Origin: Paraburkholderia antibiotica
Lineage (GTDB): Bacteria > Pseudomonadota > Gammaproteobacteria > Burkholderiales > Burkholderiaceae
Length of the DNA: 64,000 bases
Assembly: GCF_012927125.1 (NCBI RefSeq)
Contig: NZ_JABBFZ010000010.1
Location: 124,001 to 188,000, forward strand
Reading direction: 5' to 3'
Shown: positions 8,179-19,146 of the stretch, in pieces
Position numbering within the stretch: the stretch's first letter is position 1
Layout of the letters: every line of letters begins with the position of its first letter
Position numbers and translations under genes: made by a program
Notes under the pieces: generated by a model
Seen by the model: only the letters and a program-made list of their open reading frames with translations
What the model was told of the DNA's origin: nothing
Database searches by the model: none

Positions 8179-8907
8179 CTACACGACGCGAAGTTCTTCA
8201 TCCTCCCCAGTGACGCTGTCCGCCGTCACACCCAGGCGCTCGTACAGCTGCGCCCACCCCTGCGGCGTCACCTGCACCGCGCGCGAAGAGGCGGAGCGCC
8301 GCACCCAGCCGTTATCGCACAGCGTCGTCAGCAACTGCGTGCCCAGCGGTCTCGCCAGATGATGCTGCCGCTCCGTCCAGTCGAGGCATTGTCGGGCGAT
8401 GCCATGCTTGCCCGGCCGTAGCGCCGCGACATCGATACCCAGTTCGCTGAACCACTGCGCGCCGCGCTGCGTGACTTCGAAGCGCTTGTCTTCCTGAGAC
8501 GTGAGTAAATCCCGCTGCACCAACTGGTGCGTAATCGCGATGCCGATCTGGCCGGCGAGGTGGTCGTAGCAACAACGCGCGAAACGCAACTTCTGCGCGT
8601 CGCGTCCGCGCGGTTTGAGGCGCGTGGGCGCTTTTGCGCCGATGGCCGCGAGGTTTTCGAGCAGCGTCGCCACCTGCGCGTCCGCAAGACGGTAGTAGCG
8701 ATGGCGTCCTTCTTTCTCGACCGTGAGCAGGCCGCCGTCGAGCAGTTTGGCGAGGTGGCTGCTCGCCGTTTGCGCGGTCACGCCGGCCGCGTAGGCGAGT
8801 TCGCCGGCAGGCAGCGCGCGACCGTCGGCGAGCGCCATCAGCATCGCCGCGCGCGCCGCGTCGGCGATCAGGAACGCGGTGGCGGAGACTTGCGGTTGAA
8901 CGTCCAT
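8179..8907 (-). CDS. ArsR-like winged-helix transcriptional regulator
   Basis: The 242-aa product starts at MDVQPQVSATAF. The first 90 residues form an ArsR/SmtB-type winged HTH: AARAAMLMALADGRALPAGE, the recognition helix around GVTAQTASSHLAKLLDGGLL, and the wing VEKEGRHRYYRLAD. The remaining 150 residues are an additional domain (ARCCYDHLAGQIGIAITHQL and a second HTH-like region near the C-terminus), a layout common in Burkholderia ArsR-like regulators. No CXC metal-binding motif is seen in the recognition helix, so metal sensing is not supported. A CC pair in ARCCYDHLAG could be redox-sensitive; that is speculation. Target unknown. Confidence 0.82.
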   Translation of the reverse strand: MDVQPQVSATAFLIADAARAAMLMALADGRALPAGELAYAAGVTAQTASSHLAKLLDGGLLTVEKEGRHRYYRLADAQVATLLENLAAIGAKAPTRLKPRGRDAQKLRFARCCYDHLAGQIGIAITHQLVQRDLLTSQEDKRFEVTQRGAQWFSELGIDVAALRPGKHGIARQCLDWTERQHHLARPLGTQLLTTLCDNGWVRRSASSRAVQVTPQGWAQLYERLGVTADSVTGEDEELRVV

Positions 8908-9024
8908 GTCTGTCTCCCGGGAATGTACGGACAGACTAACCGAATCGGGCGACCGCATGGTTCGACGCGTGTCGAAGCATTCAAGCGACTTCGCCGCCCG
9001 CTGAGCACGCACACGCAGCGGCGC

Positions 9025-9531
9025 TCAACCGCTTTGCAGCGATAACACACAGGCATTCGCGAGCGCATGCGTCAGATAGGTGCTCAAAACCGGCCACCCG
9101 CCCCGTTTTGCTTCGATAACGAACACCGTCGCCAGCACCACCGCGCCCAGCAGAATGGCTATAACCGCACGATCGGTATAACCATGCATGAGCGTGAACA
9201 GTACGATCGATCCGGCCGCCGCCACTCGCCACGACAGATGAAAGACGCCGTGCATCAGTCGAATGGGCAGCCACTGTCCGACGATCGTCTCGAGGAACGG
9301 CATCAGCATGACGATAAAGAAGAACCGAACCGCTATCGATTGATGCGCGAGCGGGTTCGGATGGGGCACGGGCGGGCCCCATAGCGCGTACTCGGCGAAG
9401 ATCAGCACGATTTGCCCGACGAACATGATTGCCGCGCCGCCGACGATCAGCGCCCAGCGGGGCGCGTCGGTCCAGGTTCTTTTTGTCAAAGCCGAAAGCG
9501 CGTGCAAGAGAACTCCATGAGCTAATGGCAC
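9025..9531 (-). CDS. CPBP (CAAX/Abi)-like membrane protein
   Basis: The 168-aa product has about four hydrophobic segments and the order of motifs of the CPBP intramembrane protease family. Motif 1 is reduced to FLETIVGQWLPIR (the family usually has EExxxR), motif 2 is FTLMH, and the last motif HALANA matches HxxxN. The changed motif 1 (E-T instead of E-E) raises doubt about protease activity. It sits between the ArsR-like and the DsbA-like genes, all on the minus strand. Confidence 0.65.
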   Translation of the reverse strand: MPLAHGVLLHALSALTKRTWTDAPRWALIVGGAAIMFVGQIVLIFAEYALWGPPVPHPNPLAHQSIAVRFFFIVMLMPFLETIVGQWLPIRLMHGVFHLSWRVAAAGSIVLFTLMHGYTDRAVIAILLGAVVLATVFVIEAKRGGWPVLSTYLTHALANACVLSLQSG

Positions 9532-9612
9532 GATCCCGCCGATTCCAGCCGATGCGCGATATTCCGCCGGAAATCGTCCGCCGAAATCCTTCGCCGAAAA
9601 AAGAACCCGCGC

Positions 9613-10278
9613 TTACTCCGTGCTCTCCGTGCCTTCCGCCTGTTCCGCCACGATCTGCTCGATCGCCTGCACGAACTGTTCGACCGGCTGGCCGCCCGTC
9701 ACCAGATAGCGGCGGTTGAACACGATCGACGGTACCGATTGCAGGCCCATCGCCTGATTGTTCTTTTCGGCTTCGCGCACCTCGTCGGCATACTGGCCGC
9801 TCGTCAGCACGTCGCGCGCTTCGGCGGCGTCGAGCCCGACCGACTGCGCCGCTTCGACCAGCACGTCGTGATTGCTCGGGTTCTTGCCGTCGGAGTGATA
9901 CGCGCGCAGCAGCGCAAGCTTCAGCGGCAGCTGCGTGCCTTTCAGACCTGCCCAATGCAGCAGGCGGTGCGCGTCGAACGTGTTATAGGTTCGTGTGCGC
10001 GGGCCGAAATTGAAGCCGACGCTCGCGCCGCGTTCGCGGATCATCGCCTGCGTTTCGGCGATCTGCTCGGCCGTGCGGCCGTATTTCTTGCCGAGATAAG
10101 CGACGATGTCCTCGCCGTCCGGTCCCATCTCCGGATTCAGTTCGAACGGATGCACGACGATCTGCGCGTCGACGCTATCCTCGAGCCGCGCGAGCGCGAG
10201 TTGCAGCGACGAGAGGCCAATCGCGCACCATGGGCACGCGATGTCCGAGACGAAATCGATGGTGAGCTGCTGTTTCAT
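9613..10278 (-). CDS. DsbA-family oxidoreductase (FrnE-like)
   Basis: The 221-aa cytoplasmic-looking protein starts at MKQQLTIDFVSD with no signal peptide. The thioredoxin-fold active site CPWC is at about residues 14-17 (SDIACPWCAIG). The inserted helical domain contains NTFDAHRLLHWA, typical of the FrnE branch of DsbA-like proteins. The cis-proline loop is SVPSIVFNRRY, followed by the typical ending SGGQP-type VTGGQPVEQF. FrnE-like proteins act as thiol oxidoreductases or glutathione-linked isomerases; the substrate is unknown. Confidence 0.88.
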   Translation of the reverse strand: MKQQLTIDFVSDIACPWCAIGLSSLQLALARLEDSVDAQIVVHPFELNPEMGPDGEDIVAYLGKKYGRTAEQIAETQAMIRERGASVGFNFGPRTRTYNTFDAHRLLHWAGLKGTQLPLKLALLRAYHSDGKNPSNHDVLVEAAQSVGLDAAEARDVLTSGQYADEVREAEKNNQAMGLQSVPSIVFNRRYLVTGGQPVEQFVQAIEQIVAEQAEGTESTE

Positions 10279-10508
10279 GGCGGTCCCTGACGGAATTGAA
10301 ATGCAATGCGCCCGGCTGGATACGGGCGCAACGAATAGCGTTAGCGTAACGTGAATCGCGCGCCCGTGCAGGGATGCCGAATTTGACCGCAAGAGCCGGA
10401 GTGTTTTCGCGCTGCCGCACTCGTACACTGGAGTCTGCTGAAAAATGAAGCGTACGTGCGGAAACGCACGTGCGCCGCCGCGAGAACGACAGCGCCACCC
10501 AACCGACG

Positions 10509-11264
10509 ATGACCTCACACTCCACCGCAACCTCCACGCTTGCCCCAGCACCCACGCCGACGATCGCGCAACGCGTCGACGCGCTCGACTGGCGCCGGGT
10601 CGAACACGACCTCGACCAGTACGGCTGCTCGGCTATTGCGCAACTGCTCACGCCGCGCGAATGCGACGCGCTCGTCGCGCTCTATCCGCGCGATGAGCTT
10701 TACCGCAGCCGCATCGTGATGGCACGCCACGGCTTCGGCCGCGGCGAGTACAAGTACTTCGCGTATCCGCTGCCATCGCCGATCGACGCATTGCGCGGCG
10801 CGTTCTATCCGCACCTCGTGCCGGTCGCGAACCGCTGGAATCGCGCGATGGATATCGACGTGCGTTATCCACCGGACCACGCCGATTTCCTGCGACGCTG
10901 CCACGACGCGGGCCAGTTGCGCCCGACGCCGCTGATCCTGCAATACGGCGAGGGCGATTACAACTGCCTGCATCAGGACCTGTACGGCGAGCACGTGTTT
11001 CCGCTGCAGGTCGCGATTCTGCTCTCGGCGCCGGGCCGCGATTTCAGCGGTGGCGAGTTTGTAATGACCGAGCAGCGTCCGCGCATGCAGTCGCGTGCCG
11101 AGGTTGTGCCGCTTGCGCAGGGCGATGCGGTCGTATTTACCGTCAACAGCCGGCCGGTGCAGGGCACGCGTGGTCCGTATCGGGTGAATCTGCGGCATGG
11201 CGTGAGCCGGCTGCGTTCGGGGCATCGGCATACGGTGGGGATCATCTTTCACGACGCGTCCTGA
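10509..11264 (+). CDS. 2OG-Fe(II) oxygenase (PF09859-type)
   Basis: The 251-aa product starts at ATG 10509. The Fe(II)/2-oxoglutarate core shows the HxD pair in NCLHQDLYGEH (about residue 157), the strand FPLQVAILLSAPGRDFSGGE, the distal His in VNLRHGVSRL, and an Arg further on (SGHRHTVGIIFHDA) for 2OG binding. The Pfam family resembling this sequence has been annotated as an oxygenase acting on damaged alkylated DNA, but direct proof for this subgroup is limited. A short, low-complexity N-terminus precedes the domain. It is divergent from the DsbA-like gene. Confidence 0.85.
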   Translation: MTSHSTATSTLAPAPTPTIAQRVDALDWRRVEHDLDQYGCSAIAQLLTPRECDALVALYPRDELYRSRIVMARHGFGRGEYKYFAYPLPSPIDALRGAFYPHLVPVANRWNRAMDIDVRYPPDHADFLRRCHDAGQLRPTPLILQYGEGDYNCLHQDLYGEHVFPLQVAILLSAPGRDFSGGEFVMTEQRPRMQSRAEVVPLAQGDAVVFTVNSRPVQGTRGPYRVNLRHGVSRLRSGHRHTVGIIFHDAS

Positions 11265-11462
11265 CGGTTGCCGTGCGGCGTTGGCCGCTAGAGGAAGAGC
11301 GGGAAAGCCGGATGAAAGGCGCGCGCGTCGACACGTGTTGCTAAACCGCGAGACTGCGCCGCGAGACTTCGAGCGTTCGTGAAACGAGACGGCTGTGTTG
11401 CCGTACCGGCACTTTGGCATCGGCCTGGCGCACCGTATAGTGGGCGCAAGGAGAATGCAGTG

Positions 11463-13445
<1,983 letters not shown>

Positions 13446-13575
13446 AATGCTGGCCGGACTCCGGCCCGGCAGTATCGTGGCGCGTGCGACGCGCGATTAT
13501 CCGCAAGGCCGGCATCGAACCGGCTACGGCGCGCGACGCGTGTTGCCGTGAAAGCATCCAGCCAGGAGACACAAC

Positions 13576-15054
13576 ATGGTATCCCCCAATCAGGTGGAGT
13601 CCGTCGCGCGCAGCGACGACAACACGGCGCGTTCCACGAGCGCGCCAGTCGGCACAGCGCCTCACGCGGCGCATGCCGCCCCGCTCGACGCCGGCAGCAT
13701 CTCGGCACGCCTCGACCGGCTGCCCGCTACGCGCTCCATCTGGAAGCTGGTGGTGCTGCTGAGCCTCGGCTTCTTCTTCGAACTCTACGATCTGCTGTAC
13801 TCCGGCTACGTCGCGCCGGGCCTCGTGAAGAGCGGCATTTTGACCGCGACCACGCACGGCCTGTTCGGCTCGACCGGCGTCGCGAGCTTTATTGCCGCGC
13901 TGTTCAGCGGCCTCTTTATCGGCACGATCGCGTGCGGCTTTCTCGCCGATCGCTTCGGGCGGCGCGCGGTCTTCACGTATTCGCTGCTGTGGTACACGGC
14001 GGCCAACGTCGTGATGGCGTTCCAGGAAACCGCAACAGGCCTTAATTTCTGGCGTTTTATCGCGGGTGTCGGTATCGGCGTCGAGCTGGTGACGATCGGC
14101 ACGTATATCTCCGAACTGGTGCCGAAGCAGATTCGCGGTCGCGCGTTCGCGTGCGAGCAGGCGGTCGGCTTCACCGCGGTGCCGGTGGTCGCGTTTCTGT
14201 CGTGGCTGCTGGTGCCGCGCACGCTGTTCGGTCTCGACGGCTGGCGTTGGGTCGTGCTGATCGGCGCGCACGGTGCGCTGTTCGTGTGGTGGATTCGCCG
14301 CGAGTTGCCGGAAAGCCCGCGCTGGCTCGCGCAACAGGGACGTCTCGCCGACGCCGATCGCGTGATGTGCGCGCTCGAAGCGAAAGTGCGCAGCGAATAC
14401 GGCCGTGAATTGCCGCCGCCCGCACCGCCGGCGCCGATCGCGCCGCGCGGCCGCTTTCGCGACATGTGGGTGCCGCCGTATCGCAGCCGCACGCTGATGA
14501 TGACGATCTTCAACATCTTCCAGACCGTCGGCTTCTACGGCTTCGCGAACTGGGTGCCGACGCTCCTGATCAAGCAGGGCATCACGATCACGACGAGCCT
14601 GATGTATTCGAGCGTGATCGCGCTGGCCGCGCCGATTGGGCCGATCATTGGCCTCTTTATCGGCGACCGCTTCGAGCGCAAGACGGTGATCGTCGTGATG
14701 GCCGGCGTGAATATCGTGTGTGGGTTGTGGTTCAGTCAGGCGTCGGGCGCGGTGCTGCTGGTGAGTCTCGGCGTGTGTCTGACGCTGGCCGGCAATATCA
14801 TTTCGTACAGCTATCACGCGTATCAGACGGAGCTTTTCCCGACCAGCATTCGGGCGCGAGCTGTCGGCTTCGTTTATTCATGGAGCCGCTTTTCGGCGAT
14901 TTTCACGGCGTTTCTGATTGCTGAAGTATTGAAGCAATTCGGCACGGCGGGTGTGTTTGTGTTTATCGCCGGGTCGATGTTGATTGTCATGCTGGCCATT
15001 GGTTTGATGGGGCCGCGGACGAAGGGGCTCGAGCTGGAGAGGATTTCCAGCTAG
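13576..15054 (+). CDS. MFS transporter (metabolite/aromatic-acid porter type)
   Basis: The 492-aa product has a 55-residue cytoplasmic N-terminus and 12 predicted membrane helices. The MFS signatures are GFLADRFGRRAV after TM2, RFIAGVGIGVELVTIGTYIS in TM4, the ELVPKQIRGRAFA loop, and GLFIGDRFERKTVI after TM8. TM1 carries the F-E-L-Y-D motif (FFFELYDLLYSG) typical of the metabolite:H+ and aromatic-acid:H+ symporter groups. Start ATG 13576 follows GGAGAC. It lies just after the aconitase-like gene and may import that enzyme's substrate; this is inference. A NiaP-like or sugar-porter function is an alternative. Confidence 0.88.
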   Translation: MVSPNQVESVARSDDNTARSTSAPVGTAPHAAHAAPLDAGSISARLDRLPATRSIWKLVVLLSLGFFFELYDLLYSGYVAPGLVKSGILTATTHGLFGSTGVASFIAALFSGLFIGTIACGFLADRFGRRAVFTYSLLWYTAANVVMAFQETATGLNFWRFIAGVGIGVELVTIGTYISELVPKQIRGRAFACEQAVGFTAVPVVAFLSWLLVPRTLFGLDGWRWVVLIGAHGALFVWWIRRELPESPRWLAQQGRLADADRVMCALEAKVRSEYGRELPPPAPPAPIAPRGRFRDMWVPPYRSRTLMMTIFNIFQTVGFYGFANWVPTLLIKQGITITTSLMYSSVIALAAPIGPIIGLFIGDRFERKTVIVVMAGVNIVCGLWFSQASGAVLLVSLGVCLTLAGNIISYSYHAYQTELFPTSIRARAVGFVYSWSRFSAIFTAFLIAEVLKQFGTAGVFVFIAGSMLIVMLAIGLMGPRTKGLELERISS

Positions 15055-15524
15055 CGGGAGTGACGGGTGTTCCTTGGGGGGAATTTGCCGACACGCTTCG
15101 TTCATACCTGCTTGCCCGGAGATCTCGACGAGTTACTTCGCGAACTGCCCGGGCACTTCGGTCATGCGACTTAGCGAAACACGATCGAGGTCTATTCGCC
15201 TGCCGGATTGGCGTTGAATCTGGGGGGCGAATAGGCCCGTGCTTCCGAGTAGGGCGGCGAGTGGGTGGTGCCCACGACACTCGCTACCTTTATCTCGCGC
15301 AACTGCATGCGAAGCCGAATCGATAGGGAGGTGACTCACAGTGGCTGCTGTGGATTATCTCCTGCATAGGATCAATTGAGTTTCCAATAAACCCCTGATT
15401 CTGGACGATTTACGAAAATGAGCCGGTGGTAAGCCCTATCTTTCAAGATTCGGATTAGTCCACTATTGGCGGCCGAGGCGAGTGGATATCGTTTGTCAGT
15501 ACAGCTTCTGACAAAGGATCCTCT
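15055..15524. other. Boundary region between metabolic genes and the accessory island
   Basis: About 470 bp with no convincing gene. Short frames on both strands show no family resemblance. AT content rises sharply after about 15,350, marking the transition into the island. The IS5-type gene starts at 15525 after GGATCCTCT, a weak ribosome binding site. Confidence 0.4.
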
Positions 15525-15980
15525 ATGCTGACCCAGCATCGCGATATTACCGATCAAGAATGGCAGCGTGTAATGAAACTCCTGCCCGAACTTCGTCCGC
15601 GTACCGAGCTGCGTGGACGGCCACAAGCCGATACGCGCTCAGTACTTAACGGAGTACTTTGGGTTATATATAGCGGCGCTGTGTGGTCGGCCATGCCGCG
15701 CCGTTATCCCGCCTATCAAACCTGCCATCGGCGATTCAAGAACTGGTATGACAAAGGGGTGCTCAGCCTCGTGATGGTCGAACTATTCGGTGAAGCGGGC
15801 GCGGAGTTGTACGACACGATCAAGATGCGTATGCGCAATCCCGTGATCTTTACGGAGAGGTCGCTCGCAGGCAGAAGGGTGCCCAACGTGTCGAGTCAGC
15901 CACCGTTCGTATCGGCGACATCGGTGGTCGTGCCGTCTCAGTCATTTAATCATCGCCCTGCGTTTCGTCGGGAAGCCTAA
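15525..15980 (+). pseudogene. IS5-family transposase N-terminal (DUF4096) fragment
   Basis: The 151-aa frame carries the DUF4096 domain found at the N-terminus of IS5-type transposases: ITDQEWQRVMKLLPELRPR, RGRPQADTRSVLNGVLWVIY, SGAVWSAMPRRYPAYQTCHR and RFKNWYDKGVL. The DDE catalytic domain is absent. After about residue 105 the sequence loses resemblance, suggesting truncation or frameshift. Stand-alone DUF4096 proteins of similar length exist in Burkholderia, so a retained small gene is possible. It marks the left edge of the adhesin island. Confidence 0.65.
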
Positions 15981-16059
15981 GTACCGCAGTTTGCGACGTT
16001 AGGTGTGACGAATGAATCGCCGCGAGAGGACGTTCTCACGCGGATTCAGTTCACACGCT

Positions 16060-16395
16060 TCACCGGTCAGTCAGCGCCTCCACGACCTCGACGATGACTG
16101 TGTCCCACTCGCCCGGCTTGGGCTGCCGGAACAGGCGCATGGTGCGTGGATACCATGGAGAATCGGCGCGCTCGTGTAGCCAGTGCCAGTCGCAGTCGAA
16201 ATTTAGAGGCAGCCAGCACGGCTTACCTAACGCGCCGGCGAGATGTGCGACCGACGTATCTGTCGTTACCACCAGATCGAGGTTACACACGAGCGCTGCC
16301 GTATCGGCGAAATCTTCGATGTCTCCCATAACGGCGTGACTAATCTGCGTCAGCTTCTGGCCGTTTCGCTCGTCGCCGCCGGTTTCCGGCGGGGC
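16060..16395 (-). pseudogene. C-terminal remnant of a TPR-glycosyltransferase gene
   Basis: Only the end of the protein remains: DFADTAALVCNLDLVVTTDT, then SVAHLAGALGKPCWLPLNFD and SPWYPRTMRLFRQPKPGEWD. These align well with the same region of the intact gene just upstream on the same strand (SVAHLSGAIGQRTWVLLDVN, SPWYPTSTLYRQQEFAQWE). In-frame resemblance can be followed back to about 16395, almost to the stop of the intact gene at 16408. This looks like a tandem duplication whose second copy lost its TPR and central parts. Confidence 0.75.
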
Positions 16396-16407
16396 AGCGA
16401 GGGTGCA

Positions 16408-18093
16408 CTACGGCAGGACAGGCTGCTGACGTGCTTTGTGGGTGGCGGATAGATGTCGCAGATCCTGTGTCATCCTGTCGAGTACCGGCTCCCACTGCGC
16501 GAATTCTTGCTGACGGTATAGCGTCGAAGTCGGATACCACGGACTGTCGGTCCGCTCTAGCAGCCAGGGCCAGTGCGGGTTGACGTCGAGTAGTACCCAC
16601 GTGCGCTGGCCGATCGCGCCGCTCAGATGAGCGACCGACGTGCAGACCGTAATGACGAGATCCAGCGAGTCAATAAACGCAGCCGTATGGTCGAACGTTG
16701 CGAAGCTCGCAGTCGGGTCGATGAGATCGAGGCCTGCCTCCCTCGCGGCCGAGACGTCTGCGATGGCCCCGGGTTGCAGCGAATAAAAGGCCACGTCCCG
16801 CAGGTTGCCGAAATGGGCTGCGTAGCGTTCCCAACCCACACGCCGGAACGCGTTGCGCTGATGCGCCAGGCTCCCGGTCCACGCGAGTCCGACCTTCAGG
16901 CGCGGCTCGGACGCTAGCTTTGCGCGCCAGTCATCGCGCAGCGCTGGGTCGGTCGCGAGCCATGGGCCGGTCGCCTGGATTGTCGTTTCGTCGAGATTGA
17001 GTACGAGGGGCACGCTCATCAATGGAAGCTCGTAGTCGCAGGCCGGCAGCGATTCGATTCCCCCGCCAGCCGTATAGCCATCGACATACTGGCCGAGACT
17101 GCGGACAAGCAGGTTGCCTGCCAGAGGGAACGAGTTCCATATGATCCGGCCGCCTTGTGCGTGCACGCGCTCGGCCAGCATAGGGATGAAACGGCAAAAC
17201 TGAAAAAGATCGCCGAAACCCTGTTCACCCCACAAGAACAGCGTCTTGCCCGCGAGCGATTCGCCCTTCCATCGCGGTACGGGAAATAGGGGGCGTGCGC
17301 TGCGCAGTTCCGATGCTCCCAGCCAGCGTGCCTCGAAGCCCGGCCAGCCTTCCGGGTAGCGACCTCGCTGTAGGTGCAGGACGCTCTGGTTGAAACGATA
17401 TGTCGCGTTGTCAGGGTCGAGGATGCGCGCTCTCGTTGCGTAATGGTCGGCTTCGTCCCAGCGTTGTGCCTCCTTTAGCGTGAGCGACAGGTTGTTCGCC
17501 GCGGCCGCATGGTCAGGATCCAGATGCAGGGCTCGCTCGCCCGCGGCGAGCGCTCCATCGAGATCGAGTCGATCGCGCCTCGCGTTGACAAGATTGACCC
17601 AGGCATTGGTGTCGAGAGGATTCGCCTCAACCGCTTTTTCCAGTAATAAAAAGGATTCCTGCAGATCTCCGTGCGACATGCGGATGGCTGCCGCCAGGTT
17701 ATTGAGGAGCTGCGGATATTCAGGGGCTATGGCCAGCGCCCGGCGGTAAGCAACGGTGGCCTGTGCATGGCGACCAGCCGACTGCAGGGCATACCCCAAT
17801 CCAAAATGAAGTTCCGGCGCATCATGGCCGAGTAGCACTGCTACCTCACCGAGTTCGATCGAGAGTCCGGCCTGGCCTGCGCGGATTAACTCATCCATCA
17901 GTCTGACGATCGCCGACGTGCCGGTGTCGTGCAGATACGCAGCTGCCTTCAGCCAGATGGACATTGCTTCGGATTGACCACTATTCCTGGCCGCCACCGC
18001 ATGCCTCAAAAACGTGACGAAGTGCGAGGGGAGGTGAGATTCGACGGGACGTAGATCCTGCATGGTGGTTTGACCGAGATGACGATGTGGCAC
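16408..18093 (-). CDS. TPR-repeat glycosyltransferase (GT9/GT41-like)
   Basis: Up to 561 aa; MQDLRPVESH at 18063 is an alternative start. Residues about 90-260 hold TPR units with the typical W/LG/A/P pattern (APELHFGLGYALQSAGRHAQ, YRRALAIAPEYPQLLNNLAA, LDPDHAAAANNLSLTLKEAQ). Residues about 280-540 form a GT-B-like catalytic region: GKTLFLWGEQGFGDLFQFCR, RLKVGLAWTGSLAHQRNAFR, DLVITVCTSVAHLSGAIGQR and the SPWYPT ending. Such proteins are predicted sugar transferases resembling heptosyltransferases or O-GlcNAc transferases. The position beside Ser/Thr-rich adhesins fits modification of those proteins, but no substrate is shown. It diverges from the TPR gene pair. Confidence 0.82.
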   Translation of the reverse strand: MPHRHLGQTTMQDLRPVESHLPSHFVTFLRHAVAARNSGQSEAMSIWLKAAAYLHDTGTSAIVRLMDELIRAGQAGLSIELGEVAVLLGHDAPELHFGLGYALQSAGRHAQATVAYRRALAIAPEYPQLLNNLAAAIRMSHGDLQESFLLLEKAVEANPLDTNAWVNLVNARRDRLDLDGALAAGERALHLDPDHAAAANNLSLTLKEAQRWDEADHYATRARILDPDNATYRFNQSVLHLQRGRYPEGWPGFEARWLGASELRSARPLFPVPRWKGESLAGKTLFLWGEQGFGDLFQFCRFIPMLAERVHAQGGRIIWNSFPLAGNLLVRSLGQYVDGYTAGGGIESLPACDYELPLMSVPLVLNLDETTIQATGPWLATDPALRDDWRAKLASEPRLKVGLAWTGSLAHQRNAFRRVGWERYAAHFGNLRDVAFYSLQPGAIADVSAAREAGLDLIDPTASFATFDHTAAFIDSLDLVITVCTSVAHLSGAIGQRTWVLLDVNPHWPWLLERTDSPWYPTSTLYRQQEFAQWEPVLDRMTQDLRHLSATHKARQQPVLP

Positions 18094-18372
18094 GCCAGCA
18101 GTGTGGAGTCGACGACTGTTGGCAATGAGATGTTTCGAATCCTAAATGGTTTACCGGTTATTCAGCAAAGCTGCCGGGCATTTTCCAGACAGGTTCGATT
18201 CTCGTGATTCTGGCCGACGCGTATTCTGACGGCGGTCGACCTATTCAGGTCTCTATGTGGCCTCTTGTCGCATTCAGGTCCGCCAGAGCAAAGACGGGGA
18301 AGTCGCGAATCATCGATGACCATCGCTGGTGGAGTGCGTGAAGCGGGTAGCCTGCCGCGATGGAATATACAA
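18094..18372. promoter_or_regulatory. Divergent control region, TPR-glycosyltransferase / TPR operon
   Basis: This gap of about 280 bp separates divergent genes and contains a segment, roughly 18185-18345, that recurs in imperfect form upstream of the first giant adhesin. No definite promoter boxes were assigned. Confidence 0.45.
18185..18345 (+). repeat. Leader repeat, copy A
   Basis: An imperfect repeat of about 160 bp shared with 22312-22475 in the same orientation. Conserved blocks include GGTTCGATTCTCG, GCGTATTCTGA, a GACCTCT/GGCCTCT block followed by TCGCAT, and CCAGAGC-AAGACG. Copy A sits upstream of the TPR/TPR/halogenase genes and copy B upstream of the adhesin pair, so a shared regulatory leader or an old duplication is suggested. 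Confidence 0.65.
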
Positions 18373-19146
18373 ATGAATTACGACGTTGATGCAATCTCAA
18401 GTGAAGAATATCAGCGGTGTCTTGAGCGATTTTCGGCGGGCGAATACGCGGCAGCCGAACGTGGATTCCGCGCTCTGCTCGACAAATTCCCTGATTTTCC
18501 CGAAGCCTGGTACCACCTGAGCCTTCTCCGTTCGTTCCAGAAGGATACGCACGGAGCGGAAGTCGCGTTGAGGGAGGCGCTAGCGCGTGCCCCTCAACTG
18601 GCGCACGCGCATAACAATCTTGGGCGTCTGTTGATGGACTCCGATCGCTTCGAAGAGGCCGAGATGGAGTTTCGCGCTGCCATTGCGTATGGTCCGAGCG
18701 TCGTGGAGGCGCACTATAACCTTGGCTTGCTGTTGCTCCGCGCGAATCGCCTCGTCGAAGCGGAGGCCTGCCTGAGTCAGGCTATTTCGCTGCGACCAGA
18801 CTTTGCTGCGGCATATACCAATCTAGGTGCCCTATTTCTCTGCGATAGGCGTCTCGATCAGGCCCAGAGGTGTCTGATCAGGGCGATTGAGTTGAGTCCT
18901 GACTCTGCGGCGGCTCACCTGACGCTCGGCTCGGCGCTTCTGGCCGCCGATCGGGTTGGCGAAGCAATCGAGCGTCTGCAGTGCGGCTTGAGACTCGACC
19001 CCGATCATGTTTCGGGAAGGCATCTGATGAATCTGGCGCTGCAACGCGCGGGACAACAGGAAGAAACGGGTGCGCCAGATCTGGGCGCGCCGTCTGGAGT
19101 CCCTTCTCGCCGTCGTCAATACCGCCGTAAAAAGGAGCGCGTTTAA
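18373..19146 (+). CDS. TPR-repeat protein
   Basis: About 257 aa from the ATG at 18373 (MNYDVDAISSEEYQRC); an in-frame ATG at 18316 is an alternative, and neither has a strong ribosome binding site. Six or so TPR units follow each other from residue 10 to 225, for example EYAAAERGFRALLDKFPDFP, AHAHNNLGRLLMDSDRFEEA, EAHYNLGLLLLRANRLVEAE and AAYTNLGALFLCDRRLDQAQ. The C-terminus is basic (RRRQYRRKKERV). No catalytic domain is attached. The stop abuts the next TPR gene directly, so the two are one transcript. The likely role is a protein-protein scaffold for the neighbouring modification or adhesin genes; that is inferred from context. Confidence 0.8.
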   Translation: MNYDVDAISSEEYQRCLERFSAGEYAAAERGFRALLDKFPDFPEAWYHLSLLRSFQKDTHGAEVALREALARAPQLAHAHNNLGRLLMDSDRFEEAEMEFRAAIAYGPSVVEAHYNLGLLLLRANRLVEAEACLSQAISLRPDFAAAYTNLGALFLCDRRLDQAQRCLIRAIELSPDSAAAHLTLGSALLAADRVGEAIERLQCGLRLDPDHVSGRHLMNLALQRAGQQEETGAPDLGAPSGVPSRRRQYRRKKERV

